Below, one piece after another: positions 37,901 through 47,587 of a DNA stretch of 64,000 nt (its first letter is position 1; every line of letters starts with the position of its first letter). Source of the DNA: Saxidomus purpurata (lineage: Eukaryota > Mollusca > Bivalvia > Venerida > Veneridae); the NCBI GenBank assembly GCA_022818135.1, contig JAFMSR010000018.1, positions 16,777,037 to 16,841,036 on the forward strand, written 5' to 3'. Both the position numbers and the translations under genes were made by a program. The notes below the pieces were generated by a model. The model worked only from the letters and a program-made list of their open reading frames with translations, was not told the DNA's origin and made no database searches.

Positions 37901-39293
37901 TAACCTCTTTTTAAAGTCAATAACACCATCATTTGTTTTGTTTTACATGCAAATCATTCCAAAAGTGTATAATTATTTACTTCACTTACTGATTGCTTTA
38001 GCGAATGAGTAATGTTGCTCAGATTCCAGCTAACTATGATAACGTCTTTAAGCAAGAAATTAATAATACACAACTTAAAAATCCAACATAAATATCATTG
38101 TGCAGTAAAGTTCCTGTATGAAGACAACCCCTTGAACGAGTAAACAGTGGTCTTGAAATGGTCTTATAGCGATTTTTACCATGGAATTGAGCATTTGATT
38201 CTGTAATGACTGGTGTTATTATCGAGGGTGGTCTTAATATCGGGTGTTTTTAATAGCGGAACTTTGCTATATTGACTATCCTATGCTCAAGAAGAAAATT
38301 TTAGATGCACATTCAGTGCACTTATTTCAAAACACCAGAATTCAATCAGCTAAAACATAGTAATACTGTATTCGGATTGTCAACCTTAGATATTTAACAT
38401 AGACTCCACTTTTTTCGTAAACAGAACTTGATGGCGTCATTTTGAGCGATTTTAACTGTACAAATAAGTATGGCCTTACCTATATACTAAAACAGTACCC
38501 AGCAGGAACTTTCGAAGTCAACAGTGCCACAAATGGAACCGTTTTGCTAATTTTGAAAGGTAAGTGGTAAACATTGATTTAGAATTCATTTACTATTTAG
38601 ATTGTGTTGCAGTTTCTGTGAAAGGTTTCACTCTATTATAAACGTCATACTTCTCATTATTTCATAATTATATAAGCCGTATCCCTTGGTCGATAATTTG
38701 GTCTATATACCGCCTTAGGGGTTCGAATCCAAGCAGGGGTAAGTTCTGATATGGCAAGTTGGTGAGCAGCCGGCTAGTTAAATAATATCTGGCTGATGCT
38801 TTTATGGATAGATTTCGGGAGGTAAATGTGCTCAGAAAGATGATGTCTCATAAGTGAAAAATGGCTGGCCCTTTAAACAGGAATGATTATCAAAGATAAC
38901 AAATACTTTACCTCTACCATTTAATACATCTTGCCTTCTAAAAGAATGGCGTAGGTACCAATATGCATAGGAATCATACTGCGGTTTCGGCAAGTTCACC
39001 ACGGGAGAAATCCTACGTTCGACCGGGACTTTAAACAATTTAACGAAAAAGAATTTATCAAAGAATTTGTCGTAAAGTCAGTTTATTTTACAGCACCTGT
39101 TGTGAAGATCAAGTTTTACAGCCTTACTATAACTATAACTGATGGCGTTGACATTGAAGTGTTAGCGTTCAAGGTCGTCGTTCAGACAAAACGATGTGGC
39201 ATCTCTGGGGCGTCATCGATCTCGCAGATATCACTGACATGGATGATGTTTTCATTGGTTTCCTCAGCTATTTCTATTCTGCTCGTCAGTTGA
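21156..39293 (+). CDS. Gene B: secreted/GPI-anchored CUB-CUB-cadherin protein, paralogue of gene A, 18 exons, 737 aa
   Basis: Exons: 21156-21207, 23998-24097, 24310-24440, 28841-28999, 29523-29616, 29962-30086, 30448-30615, 30965-31110, 32040-32185, 33488-33621, 35249-35326, 35575-35694, 36309-36451, 36877-36937, 37169-37308, 37524-37605, 38425-38559, 39094-39293. Every exon has the length and phase of its gene A partner (52, 100, 131, 159, 94, 125, 168, 146, 146, 134, 78, 120, 143, 61, 140, 82, 135, 200 nt). All borders are GT/AG and there are no stops. Leader MLYFFFVAVFFKTHFLQ; domains as in gene A; the C-terminus ends ISILLVS with no cytoplasmic tail. Introns differ much more than exons; intron 3 is about 4.4 kb here against under 1 kb in A, because of inserted elements. 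A surface adhesion or recognition role is inferred. Confidence 0.9.
21460..21605. repeat. (AAT)n microsatellites, intron 1 of gene B
   Basis: Two AAT runs (about 21460-21491 and 21531-21600) interrupted by a short sequence. A further run lies at about 22966-22997. The poly-isoleucine and poly-leucine open frames here are artefacts of these runs. Confidence 0.9.
21625..22970. mobile_element. Composite repeat element(s), intron 1 of gene B
   Basis: Repeated blocks of aagcaaagggccataattcaggcaaaa, gacaatatgcgccagggcac and gtttggttgaaatcccttgag occur at about 21740, 22160, 22500, 22590 and 22740. The sequence ends with cctcaatctaataaccaggat and a terminal gaaaacctggtt; an inverted partner, aaaccaggttttca, lies near 21624. 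At least two nested copies are bracketed by ccaggtttt/aaaacctgg ends and AAT microsatellites. Confidence 0.65.
22170..22310 (-). mobile_element. tRNA-derived SINE-like fragment
   Basis: On the minus strand, gcggttcaaaccccac resembles a tRNA B box; it is followed by a T-rich tract (tttttttgttttgtttttttt). The A box is degenerate. It resembles the minus-strand fragment at about 32780-32905 in layout. Confidence 0.4.
23432..23801. mobile_element. MITE with terminal inverted repeats, intron 1 of gene B
   Basis: Left end actttaaagttgctcgctct and right end agagcgagcagctttaaaag are near-perfect inverted copies about 370 bp apart. The interior has a small palindrome (aaaagcgttgcaaacgcttt). Non-coding; the 78-codon minus frame is incidental. 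Confidence 0.65.
24596..24900. mobile_element. Two adjacent foldback (palindromic) elements, intron 3 of gene B
   Basis: Element 1, about 24598-24732: ctaagtaggttaatgttcatt pairs with the aatgaacactaacctatactaag end, and aataaattggtggcgc with gcgccagaccaatttatt. Element 2, about 24785-24895: actaagtattttgatgcattt pairs with aaatgtatcaaaatgaac, with a GC-rich centre (gcgcgctgaatgccgcgcacgc). Both share arms and differ in centre, so they are one family. Confidence 0.6.
25994..26410. mobile_element. MITE copy 1, intron 3 of gene B
   Basis: About 417 bp. Begins ttaaagtgacattatgcgc and ends gatgtcactttaa, with a 9-base loss in the right inverted repeat relative to copy 2. TTAA at both ends would fit a TTAA-targeting element, but the target duplication is not proven. 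Confidence 0.75.
26861..27038. mobile_element. Possible short MITE, intron 3 of gene B
   Basis: Left cctcggtcaaacatccgtacga and right tcgtagcgtggatgtgaccaggg are imperfect inverted repeats around a 130-bp interior with further cgtacgatgtccgtac palindromy. Confidence 0.4.
27900..28110 (+). repeat. Dispersed repeat, related to 56.45-56.64 kb
   Basis: The run from gatcgaaataatatgc through ttgtcgttcagatgc, ataaaccactcaggc and ggccttcgtggttta to gatgaacaccgatc aligns block by block with about 56450-56640 in the ADAMTS-like gene. Non-coding. Confidence 0.6.
28281..28708. mobile_element. MITE copy 2, intron 3 of gene B
   Basis: About 428 bp with perfect terminal inverted repeats of 21 bases (AAGTGACATTATGCGCAT core inside TTAA ends). 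The interior is nearly identical to copy 1 and in the same orientation. It ends about 130 bp before exon 4. Confidence 0.8.
29523..30615 (+). other. Gene B exons 5-7: CUB-like domain 2
   Basis: PDCDGNTTY, MSPNLPDLYQ, NFTCRMQIYP, FMDIESSSGCTKDVLRF and AECTTA give the same four-cysteine frame as gene A. The block is compact (about 1.1 kb with introns). Confidence 0.75.
31317..31357. repeat. (CTA/CTG)n microsatellite, intron 8 of gene B
   Basis: An uninterrupted run of CTG triplets (about 31324-31346) flanked by CTA triplets. Confidence 0.9.
32780..32905 (-). mobile_element. tRNA-derived SINE-like fragment, intron 9 of gene B
   Basis: The minus strand contains aatggtcgagtggttac, matching a Ser/Leu-type tRNA A box, and cagggttcaaggc, a degenerate B box, followed by a T-rich tract. 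It does not fold as an intact tRNA, so a SINE head is the better call. Confidence 0.45.
34130..34870. repeat. Dispersed repeat region, intron 10 of gene B
   Basis: Three diverged units carry gtctgtcYgtc, gtcgcgtatatctccaaaa and gagtcatgaaagtttacagg, then an agtatgtgtagttgtgc-type block. Non-coding; the overlapping minus-strand frames are by-products. Confidence 0.5.
36670..36780 (+). mobile_element. Possible SINE head, intron 13 of gene B
   Basis: tggtgaccgagtggtccaag looks like a Ser/Leu tRNA A box. A weak B-box-like ggattcagctc follows about 86 bases later. Too degenerate for a functional tRNA. Confidence 0.3.
38100..38300. repeat. DNA-transposon end-like sequence, intron 16 of gene B
   Basis: The minus strand reads like ccgctattaaaaacacccgatattaagaccaccc, the same style as the plus-strand sequence near 19282. 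Fragmentary. Confidence 0.3.
38670..39030 (+). mobile_element. tRNA-derived SINE-like sequence, intron 17 of gene B
   Basis: aggggttcgaatccaag contains a perfect B-box core (ggttcgaatcc). Upstream tcccttggtcgataatttggtc could be a decayed A box. The body runs towards exon 18, with no coding signal. Confidence 0.45.
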
Positions 39294-40226
39294 ATAAAAG
39301 TGGAATATACAATTTCTAAATCTATCTGAATACACTCAACCGGTTTAAAAACGCAATAGTGGTAAAATATTTATTTTAACAGACTGTTATCGTGTTTCAA
39401 ATTTCATACACAAAAAAAACAGTATAAAATTGAATTCTTGTAAAAGTTTCAATAATTCATTGCAAAAAATGACTATAATGAAATAAAAACAATAGCGTCA
39501 TTCAAATAAAAATGTTCAACAGGGGAAATCTTTGCGTTTCTAAATCGCTTAAGTGTAGTTGTTTAAGCATTGGTACAAATATCAGAGAATAAAACGACCT
39601 AAACCCCAGAAAGGTTTGACGTCCGAGAGATGAACACTACAAAAGTTCAAAGTCAAAACTTAACTTTGAAAAATATATCAGTATCAAAATAAGACATGAA
39701 CAATGCTGTCATAGAATGCATATTATAGAGTGCAGTAGAGACATGAACAGATGATTAAATGAATTTGAAATGGCATTAGTTGAAGTTGAGTATTAATATT
39801 TGTATAATTATCTGCATTCATTTCAGTTATGTTTTATCTTTATTCACTATTAATTTGCTCGGATAGTGTATTGATTTTACTGAAAAATAATGATAGAACT
39901 GTGTTTTATTTACTCTAAAACTATGTTGATGTATGCATATCGTATTTGAATCGTTTTCGTTTCTTCACGACACGAACAAGAGTTGTTAGAAAGCGTTTCT
40001 ATGTTTGCAATCCCGTACTTCCGATTTCCTTGTATTTGTAGAAAAGTCAATTCCGCGTTAAAGGCATTATTGGTAGTATAAGTGTTATGAACAATTGCAA
40101 CATTCAATGTGATCACGGACTTCCATCTACACATTCGAAGAGTATACTTTTTTACTATTTCAAACAGTGTAAAAATGGGTGGGAGGTCAAGAAACAAATT
40201 TATGTACTACTGAGACACCAAAATAA
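39294..40226. other. 3' UTR and flank of gene B
   Basis: AT-rich, several AATAAA-like motifs. It aligns in part with the sequence after genes A and C, especially near the conserved signal at 40315. No further exon found. Confidence 0.5.
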
Positions 40227-40320
40227 TTTATTCACTGAAAAGAACGGTGCACCAATGATTTCATTATGAATATCACAACTGCTCGAGTATTTAACTGAAA
40301 CTGTTTCTAACTGGAATAAA
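40227..40320. promoter_or_regulatory. Conserved back-to-back poly(A) signals after gene B
   Basis: TTTATT at 40227-40232 (AATAAA on minus) and AATAAA at 40315-40320 (plus). Both are conserved at the same relative places after gene A and copy C. Confidence 0.5.
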
Positions 40321-40344
40321 GTTGGGCATTATTTTTCACATAAT

Positions 40345-41137
40345 CATCACCTTTTTTTCGTCATTAGCAATGTCCTCGTTATAAGGATCAGTCATGTTTT
40401 CCGATCCTGAGTATAATATCGGTGTCTGTTATATACCTACATTGCTTCAGTTAAGTTTTCCTTAAAAATATACTGCGTCTACTTTTTCTACTTACACATT
40501 TTATCTCAAAAAGACTTCTTTTAATTCACGATGATCACGCATCGTGCACTAAGCTTGTAAATACACGACAGTATTTTCTTAAAGCCATTTTATTTATTTT
40601 GTAATTTAAAACAATAATTAGTTATGCATGGTTCTGTTTGCATGATTTTGGTGTTTTTACCTCACATGTTCTAAAAATGTTTTATTAAGCGACAATGGAT
40701 GACCGAACAATCAAATATGTGTACCAAATTTTAATGTTCAACGATTGTATAACAGTGACTTTTCCACATTAAATACGAGGTATACTAAATATCTTCTTAT
40801 GAACTAAAGTTATTAATATCACCATATTTTCTATATAGAATATTGCATGCCAAGGTCAAAACATACACAAACTTGTTGGCACCTTGTTGCTAGGGTGTGT
40901 AATCATGTAAACATTTTTTTCGTTATTTATTCATTCTTATTATGTAGAGTATCAGCAAACATGTTTTAGAACGGCCCTATGATTTAAGGCATCAGTATTT
41001 GAATCGAGATGAATGAAAAATCTCTAGGAATCAGCATTGCAGTTGTAGCAACACACTTGAACACAGTTGTTCGAAAATACAATGAGACATGTTCATTTCT
41101 TGTATGATTGTACTGTAGTCATTTCCATCTTCACCAA
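40345..41137 (-). pseudogene. Disrupted PLAC-domain exon relic (copy B)
   Basis: From 41137 leftwards the minus strand reads an atttcag acceptor, then VGEDGNDYS, IIQEMNMSHC and FEQLC before the frame fails. The rest of the exon, cctcg..., reappears at about 40345-40395, so about 630 bp of foreign sequence interrupts it (an atcag sequence borders both sides). Most PLAC cysteines are lost. It is homologous to 50716-50858 and 16646-16788. Confidence 0.65.
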
Positions 41138-42157
41138 CTGAAATCCAGGTGAACCAGTGTTAGTGATCCCCTGAATTAAGCAGCCTTAAGAAGTCAATAT
41201 GGATGCCTCCGAATTGGCCATTTTATGTTACACACACCTGTTTAATATATAAAACAGCCATCTACATTAAATGATCAGTTTTGGTGCATCTCTTGGCTGC
41301 CTTAGACTGGCTTGACTATACAAATGTCATAAATATCTCCAAATAGGTTTAAACATTAGATTTTATTTAACCCATGTTCTGCTGAACTTCTTAAACAGGG
41401 CAGTACCATTAATGCATACTTACATTTATTGACTGAGTAGAGAAATAACAGATCATGATCAGTCTGCATTGAAACGCACGTTTGTCAGGATCTGCACAAG
41501 TCGCAAAGGCTTGATCATCAGTTATGTCGTCTTGCATGATAAGAGTTAAAAACTGAAATACAAATAACAAAGAGACATTTAATATAAAGAGTAATGTTTC
41601 CAAATACAAACATGAAATAAAAAGTAAGCTTTCTTCCCAAAACCATAACGAAAATGATTTTTACTATTGATGTTAATTTAAATAAGCGTTTTAAGTGATA
41701 AAATTTAAACGATTATTAGATATGGATACTACAGAGAAAATGCCGGGACTTTTACAGGAGAATACTGAAATTTGATAAAAACGTGTTCATCCGTTGTTAT
41801 GTTTCATCACCAGTGCAACTTTTATTTACGCACTGGTCTACAAACTAGTATTTCACCATAGACTCAGTGAGTAAACCTTACTAAATTTGTAATGACTGTT
41901 TTGCATATTTTGAAGCATTACGTTGATTGATTGTGGCATTTCAATTTTACTCAATTATTTATCAAGTTTGTTTTATTTTATGTTTATCATTAAATTAGTA
42001 AATATCTAATGCTTTGTTATTTATATCTATGAATTTTCATATTTTTGTAATTGTAATTTGTAATTCTCGTAATCGGTATGAGATGTTTTACTATGTACAT
42101 GTATTGCAAAATGTATGAAACAAGGAAACGTTCTTTTCACGACAATCTTCAACATAC

Positions 42158-42311
42158 TAACGCTATCACACATTTTCCCTTTTCAATTCCTCATGGTATT
42201 GGGTTGATGTTTCATATCACAGCTACCGATAGGGTCTGTCTTACATCTTCTTGTTCACAAACAGGTAAATATTCTCGTTTAATAACCTTTCTCATCACAC
42301 TGGAACATACA
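42158..42311 (-). pseudogene. Dead thrombospondin type 1 exon (copy B)
   Basis: Aligns without length change to the 154-nt TSR exon at 51264-51417: it keeps CDEKG and GSCDM and loses frame at three stops (TAA at codon 11, TGA at codons 19 and 43). The splice acceptor has changed from ctatag to ataacaa. A relic of the ADAMTS-like gene carried along by segmental duplication. Confidence 0.8.
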
Positions 42312-42585
42312 TTGTTATTAAACGGAATATTAAACACATATATGTTGTGCCCCATCCTTGCGTTATTAGTAGTTTACGTAACAGAAAAAAATCGGAGAAT
42401 TTATCGATATTAAACGGGCTTTCAATACAATAAAACACGAATGTTAAGCTAGTACAGCTTAGTTCATCTAGCTTGATAGCTTAGTGCAACATACACAAGT
42501 AAATTAAACCATGTTTACTTCTGTAATCTTTTGTTATACAAATGTTTATGCCGAATATATACACAATTCTAACATGACTCACGAT

Positions 42586-42824
42586 TCTGTATAATGTTTT
42601 AAAATTATGAGTTTCGGCGAGATGAAGAATGCTCGACTGCATTTATTCTGTGGCTACAGAGCATGCACATATCAGAGATTAGTGATTTCCAATAACCAAG
42701 AACAGGTCACCATTTCGCTTGCGTCAACTGATCTCTGATATGTGCATGCTCTGTAGCCACAGAATAAATGCAGTCGAGCATTCTTCATCTCGCCGAAACT
42801 CATAATTTTAAAACATTATACAGA
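42586..42824. repeat. 94-bp perfect inverted repeat with 51-bp spacer
   Basis: Arms 42586-42679 and 42731-42824 are exact reverse complements over all 94 bases (outer ends tctgtataatg and cattatacaga). The spacer is unrelated. A transcript would form a long perfect hairpin. The flank aacatgactcacgatt also occurs near 56265, suggesting an element family. No target-site duplication is obvious. Confidence 0.9.
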
Positions 42825-42915
42825 CAGCGTTTCTAAAAACGGTAATATATTTAGCCAATATTGTCATTCTCGAACATCTTTCTGTGGAATCTGATCATCC
42901 CATCCGAGTTTCGGT

Positions 42916-43250
42916 CTAACACGGTTTTGTACTATACTCTGTACTCGTAAAGATACTGGTAAAACAAGTCAAAGGGGATCGAATATTAAGCTGACAATGG
43001 ACAGTACTCCGCGTTCGGTTCGAGGTTTGTTTCTTAGTTTCACTTAAACTTGATTTTATCCTTGTCAACATCTCAGTATACACCGAGACAAGATCTAGTG
43101 TCAATGTTTCTTCTCTGTCTAGATTGATAACGGCCAGCGCAATTTCACATTTGGCAAACCACCTACTATTGCTCAGCCATTTTGTTAGTCGGAATCCCTC
43201 TACCTTCATCAATGACTGTAGACCTCACGATAATTTTAATGCTTTTTTCT
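42916..43250 (-). mobile_element. BEL/Pao retrotransposon relic, reverse-transcriptase side (minus)
   Basis: The minus strand has an open stretch with EGFRLTKWLSNSRWF and LAVINLDREE, resembling the GGFxLTKWxSNxR region of BEL/Pao polyproteins. It is short and opposite in orientation to the relic to its right. An old, broken fragment. Confidence 0.5.
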
Positions 43251-43479
43251 ACGAATGTACTGATTTTAAGCAGTCATCAACAAAGAAGCTCCTTTCAAAT
43301 GTTGATACTACTTCCATTTCATTCAAATGTATGTTGCTGCTCTTCTATGAGCATACGCTGCGCAGATCGTGTATGACGTTGCTCAAGCATTCGATTACAT
43401 ATACGGCTGTTGGCGCAAGTCCCCTCTGAGCCACAATAGGAATTTCTAGCATCGATGAAATAGGCCGAGATTTGAATTT

Positions 43480-45056
43480 TCCGGAGCAGTTGTTGCTTTT
43501 CGTCCGTACGGACTCAAATCAGACGAATGATCAAGAGACATTTTGGACATATTCAATGATGGTTCTTGGATACATGGAGAATGAATCCCGCTGTTCAAAA
43601 CCTTCGTTGGAAACAGAATTAATCAAATGCATGATCTGACGTGACTGCAACAGTGGCATCACGTGGATACTAACTATTACTCGGCCGATATTGCATCAAG
43701 ATGCATAGATGCACGTGACTCTGAAAATCTAAAATGTTGGCTATATGGACCGGATTTCCTGTTGACTAGTACAGAACACTGGCATGACCAGCCGCTTCTA
43801 CCGGGAGTAGTTGGAAATGATTCTAAAGTATAGAAAGAGATTGCACTAAATACACTAAACAGTAACATCCAGAAATTGACCAATTATTTCCCTGAATGTA
43901 CAACACTAAAACAAGTTATCGATTGGCTATTACGCTTCAAGGTATACTGTTGACAACGATATCTTGCACAAAATATGAAATGTAGCACGGATATTGTAAA
44001 CAGAATGCCACGAAGACGTTATTATTACGTTCAGTACAACAAAGCTGCTTTGGTCAAGAAATGAAATCTTTAAGCAATAGCAAGTCGTATTGTGTCACCT
44101 AGCCACACCTAACAAAATGATCTGATCCGAACAAACTGACCTGTACTATCACAACACAAATAACCAATCATATTACCGAATGAACATCATGTTACCAAGT
44201 TAATCATTGTCTTCAACCATGAGAGAGACACACTGTAGGTCGGCAGGTTCTCGATCACAGAACAGTACTGGATTAGCAAAGGCAATGAATCCATAAAAAA
44301 GGTAATCTAGTAATGTTTTATGTGCAGGCATCAGCAAGGTAAATTGCCGAGTCAGCAGATGTCGCCTATTTTATAAAATTCACATAAGTTGGATCGACTA
44401 TTTTGGACCACTTACCGTGACGGTACTTTTAGCTGGTGGGAAACGTCTTCATGATTGCCAGTGATTGTGCTTCACTTCACGTACATTTCACTTTGAAATT
44501 GTCCATAGTCTATCTACTGATCCTTTATTGCTACCTTTCAATGGTTTACTAGTCGGCGCGGACTTCCACAGAAATTGTTCAGTGATAAGGGAACTATTAT
44601 AGTTGGTGGTGAAAATGAATAACGCATATCAATACAGCAATGGAACCAGTCTAAAATAAGTAAACATCTGACACGTAATGAAGTTGAATGGCGCTTATAT
44701 CCATCGTAAGCAAGCCACATGGAACATGTGAACTTTTGATTCGTTCCACTAGAGTAACTCTGAAATGATTTCCGAAAGATCAACTACTTAGTGATGAGCA
44801 ACTACTTACATTTATGGCCGAAACAGAGACGATATTAAATGACAGAACCTTAACAAAGGTGAGTTGTGACCCGCAGGCACTTACACTAAATATTTAATTA
44901 TTGTTGAAGTCTAACCTGTTCGTTTGTCCCAGAAACATGATGTATACATTAACCGCTGGTGAAGAGAGGTTCAGTAGCTTGCAGATGTATTTTGGAAACG
45001 TCGGTTACGTGAGTACTTACTCCTGTTGCGAAAACCTCAAAAGGCCGCGGACCTGA
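43480..45056 (+). mobile_element. Decayed BEL/Pao retrotransposon, RNase H to integrase and C-terminus (plus)
   Basis: In shifting frames: VLGYMENES, FVGNRINQM, QQWHHVDTNYYSADIASR and WLYGPDFL (about 43545-43800); IDYFGPLTV (about 44390); WFTSRRGLPQKLFSDKGT (about 44540-44600); LSDEQLLTFMAETETILNDR (about 44790-44855); and ADVFWKRRLREYLLLLRK (about 44980-45035). This is the order expected for a BEL/Pao pol, with many stops and frameshifts. No LTRs were recognised. Confidence 0.75.
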
Positions 45057-47351
45057 AGAAGAATGGGTACCTGTCTGATTTTTTCATTGTCGAACGTGGG
45101 TGTCGTCAAGGAGACCCAATAAGCCCGTATATTTTTATCTTATGTGCAGAGATTCTAGCACACGAGATAAGAATTAGTAAGGATATAAAAGGTATTGTTA
45201 TAAATGATATTGAATACAAAATTAGTCAGTTCGCTGATGATACTTCTTTACTTTTAGACGGAACTGACAGGTCACTTAATTGTACTCTAGATGTTTTAAA
45301 CGAATTTGCAAGGTACTCCGGCTTAAATGTTAATTTTGACAAAACACATGTTGTTTGGATAGGATCCCCGAAATACTCAACAAGATCTATAAAAACGAAA
45401 TGGAAATTAAACTGGGATACAACGTCATTTAAGCTTCTAGGACTTGTGTTCCACATTGATCTAGAAAAAATGATTGAATTGAATTTCTTGGAGAAAATTG
45501 ATAAGATAAAAAACAGTATTCAGTATTGAAAGAAACGAGTCCTTACTCCAATTGGTAGAATAACAGTGATAAAGACAATTCTCTTGCCAATATTAACTCA
45601 TATTTTTATATCTTTACCGAATCCAACTATACAAATCTTAAAACAATTACAAGCACTTTTTTATGATTTTGTTTGGCAAGGACCATTAAAGATTAAAAGC
45701 TCTGTATTTGTTAAGGATTGTTCTGATGGTGGTCTTAAAATGATCGAAATTTTTGCCTATATGAAAAGTTTAAAACTTACATGGTTACGAAGAGTAATAA
45801 ATACTCCAAGCAATAAATGTTATAAATCGGGCTGCAAAAAAAAACCAAAAAGAACGAAGGAAAGATTTCAAGGGGGTTTTCCCGCGATTTCATTTTACGG
45901 GAAAACAGGAGGAACAAAAGCTTGATAAGAAGTAATGTGTATTTTGAGAAGATGTTTAATTTGGGTAAAGATTATATACAAATCATAGTAAAGTAGTTGA
46001 AAAACAATTTTTGGACGGATGTATTATTATCATATACAAACCCAATAGACGTTCTACCTATCATTACCATGAATAATTTTCTAGAAATGCCTCTTTTTTA
46101 TAATCATTTGTTACAAATTGAAAGAAATCAATATTTCTGAAGTCTTGGTATGAGAAAGGAATCAGATTTATAAAAGATATCGTGAATTAGGATGCCATTT
46201 TTATTGACAGACAAGAATTGGAAAGAAGAACAGGCTTAAAAATTAACTTTTATTATATGCAGGAATACAAAATACAATAAAAGCTTTTTTGAAAAAAACT
46301 CAAGTGAGAAAAGAGATATTGGAGATAGAATATGTATTTCCTATAATACCCTATTATCTAAAGTCTATACTAAGCGCCAAAAAAGGCATACATTACATGT
46401 ACATAGAATTGATAAAAAATACAGATATTCCCTCTTGTAAAGAAAAATGGGACAGTGTCTTCCCAATTCAGAATCCAGAATGGAAATACATATATAGCTG
46501 GGTATTTGAAACTAGTTCTGATACTTATTTACAATGGTTTCAAATAAGAATAGTCCACAGAATTCTAGGGACAAATTACTTATTGTTTAAAATGAACAAA
46601 GTCACTACAGATTTATGTGCTTTCTGCAAAAAAGAAAAAGAAACTTTACTCCATTTTTGGGGGGGAATGTACGTACACACAGTCTTTAATTGCAAAAGTA
46701 ACGGATATTGTAGAAATTTCATGTGAATAATAAATGTTTTCTCCTAGAGTATTCGGGGAAATGTCTAGACCATTATAATATATTGTGCTTAGAAATAAAA
46801 AGGTACATATTCGTATGCAAACGTAGTGAAATTAAACCTTCTCTGCAAGGATTGAAACAAAGCTTAAAGCTGGCCTTTGCAATTATTAATGAAACTCAAA
46901 AAACAGGGAAATCGAAAATCCATTGGTCTCTTGTGGAAAAACTGGTTTGCAATTAGTTTATTACGAATATAATTTACACTTTAATAAAAACTTTCGCAAT
47001 TTTCTCTCTTTTTATTGAGATACAATGAAATTAATTTTTTGTTGCAAATTATTAAAAAAGATTAGCTATATATAAATATGACTACATGTATGTTTGTTTC
47101 TGTTTTTGCAAGTGACAATAGGTCACTAGTGTAAAATGAGGTCCCTGACATTATTAACAAAAATTTACTCATTGTTATACATATGCCATGATCATCTATT
47201 TATAGTACGATGTTTATTAATATATTATACATACATATGTTTCTGTAAGGTTGAAGTGGGATTGTTCCCCGACCCATATTCAACCATTTGACGGGGATAA
47301 TAAACGAGGATAATAAACGGGGTTACCCTACAGGGGCCTCAAAAAAAAAAA
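45057..47351 (+). mobile_element. 5'-truncated non-LTR retrotransposon (L1/Tx1-like), decayed
   Basis: The open frame 45026-45529 contains RGCRQGDPISPYIFILCAE and the catalytic block SQFADDTSLLLDG, followed by LLGLVF. An in-frame TGA (45527-45529) interrupts, then the same frame continues with LTPIGRITVIKT and a GGLKMIEI block to about 45925. A C-terminal part at 46289-46726 has CAFCKKEKETLLHFW, the cysteine/histidine end typical of these LINEs. The likely tail is an A-run at about 47341-47351. It begins in the middle of reverse transcriptase, so it is 5'-truncated; its first codons are fused in frame to the BEL/Pao C-terminus. Confidence 0.8.
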
Positions 47352-47587
47352 GATATAATTGATTATAACTCAATATCAAACGATGGTTTTCAGATATTCA
47401 CCTGAGTGTTCTAATGTGTGGTCTATTATAAAAGGCTTAAAACGCACAAAATATAACAAATGTTCGTTAACTAAAGATAACCACCTTCCACCAGTAATTG
47501 GACTATCAGTTTGGTAGTTCAGCTTCTTATTCCACCATGTTACGTTATGTTTTAATAAACATTTTTGTATTTTCGGTTTAAACTTAG

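Larger units (their letters stand above)
36877..39293 (+). other. Gene B exons 14-18: cadherin-like C-terminal units and anchor signal
   Basis: Exon 15 differs from A at 5 of 47 residues, exon 16 at 1 of 27 and exon 17 at 4 of 45. Exon 18 ends GASSISQ followed by a hydrophobic tail to a TGA at 39291-39293, fitting a GPI signal. The end of exon 15 (37308) is in phase 0, which makes it compatible with the unpaired exon 16 of copy C at 47588. Confidence 0.8.

Noticed and set aside
42078..42413. 111-codon plus-strand open frame
   Set aside because: Antisense of the dead TSR exon relic and its flank; no protein family similarity.
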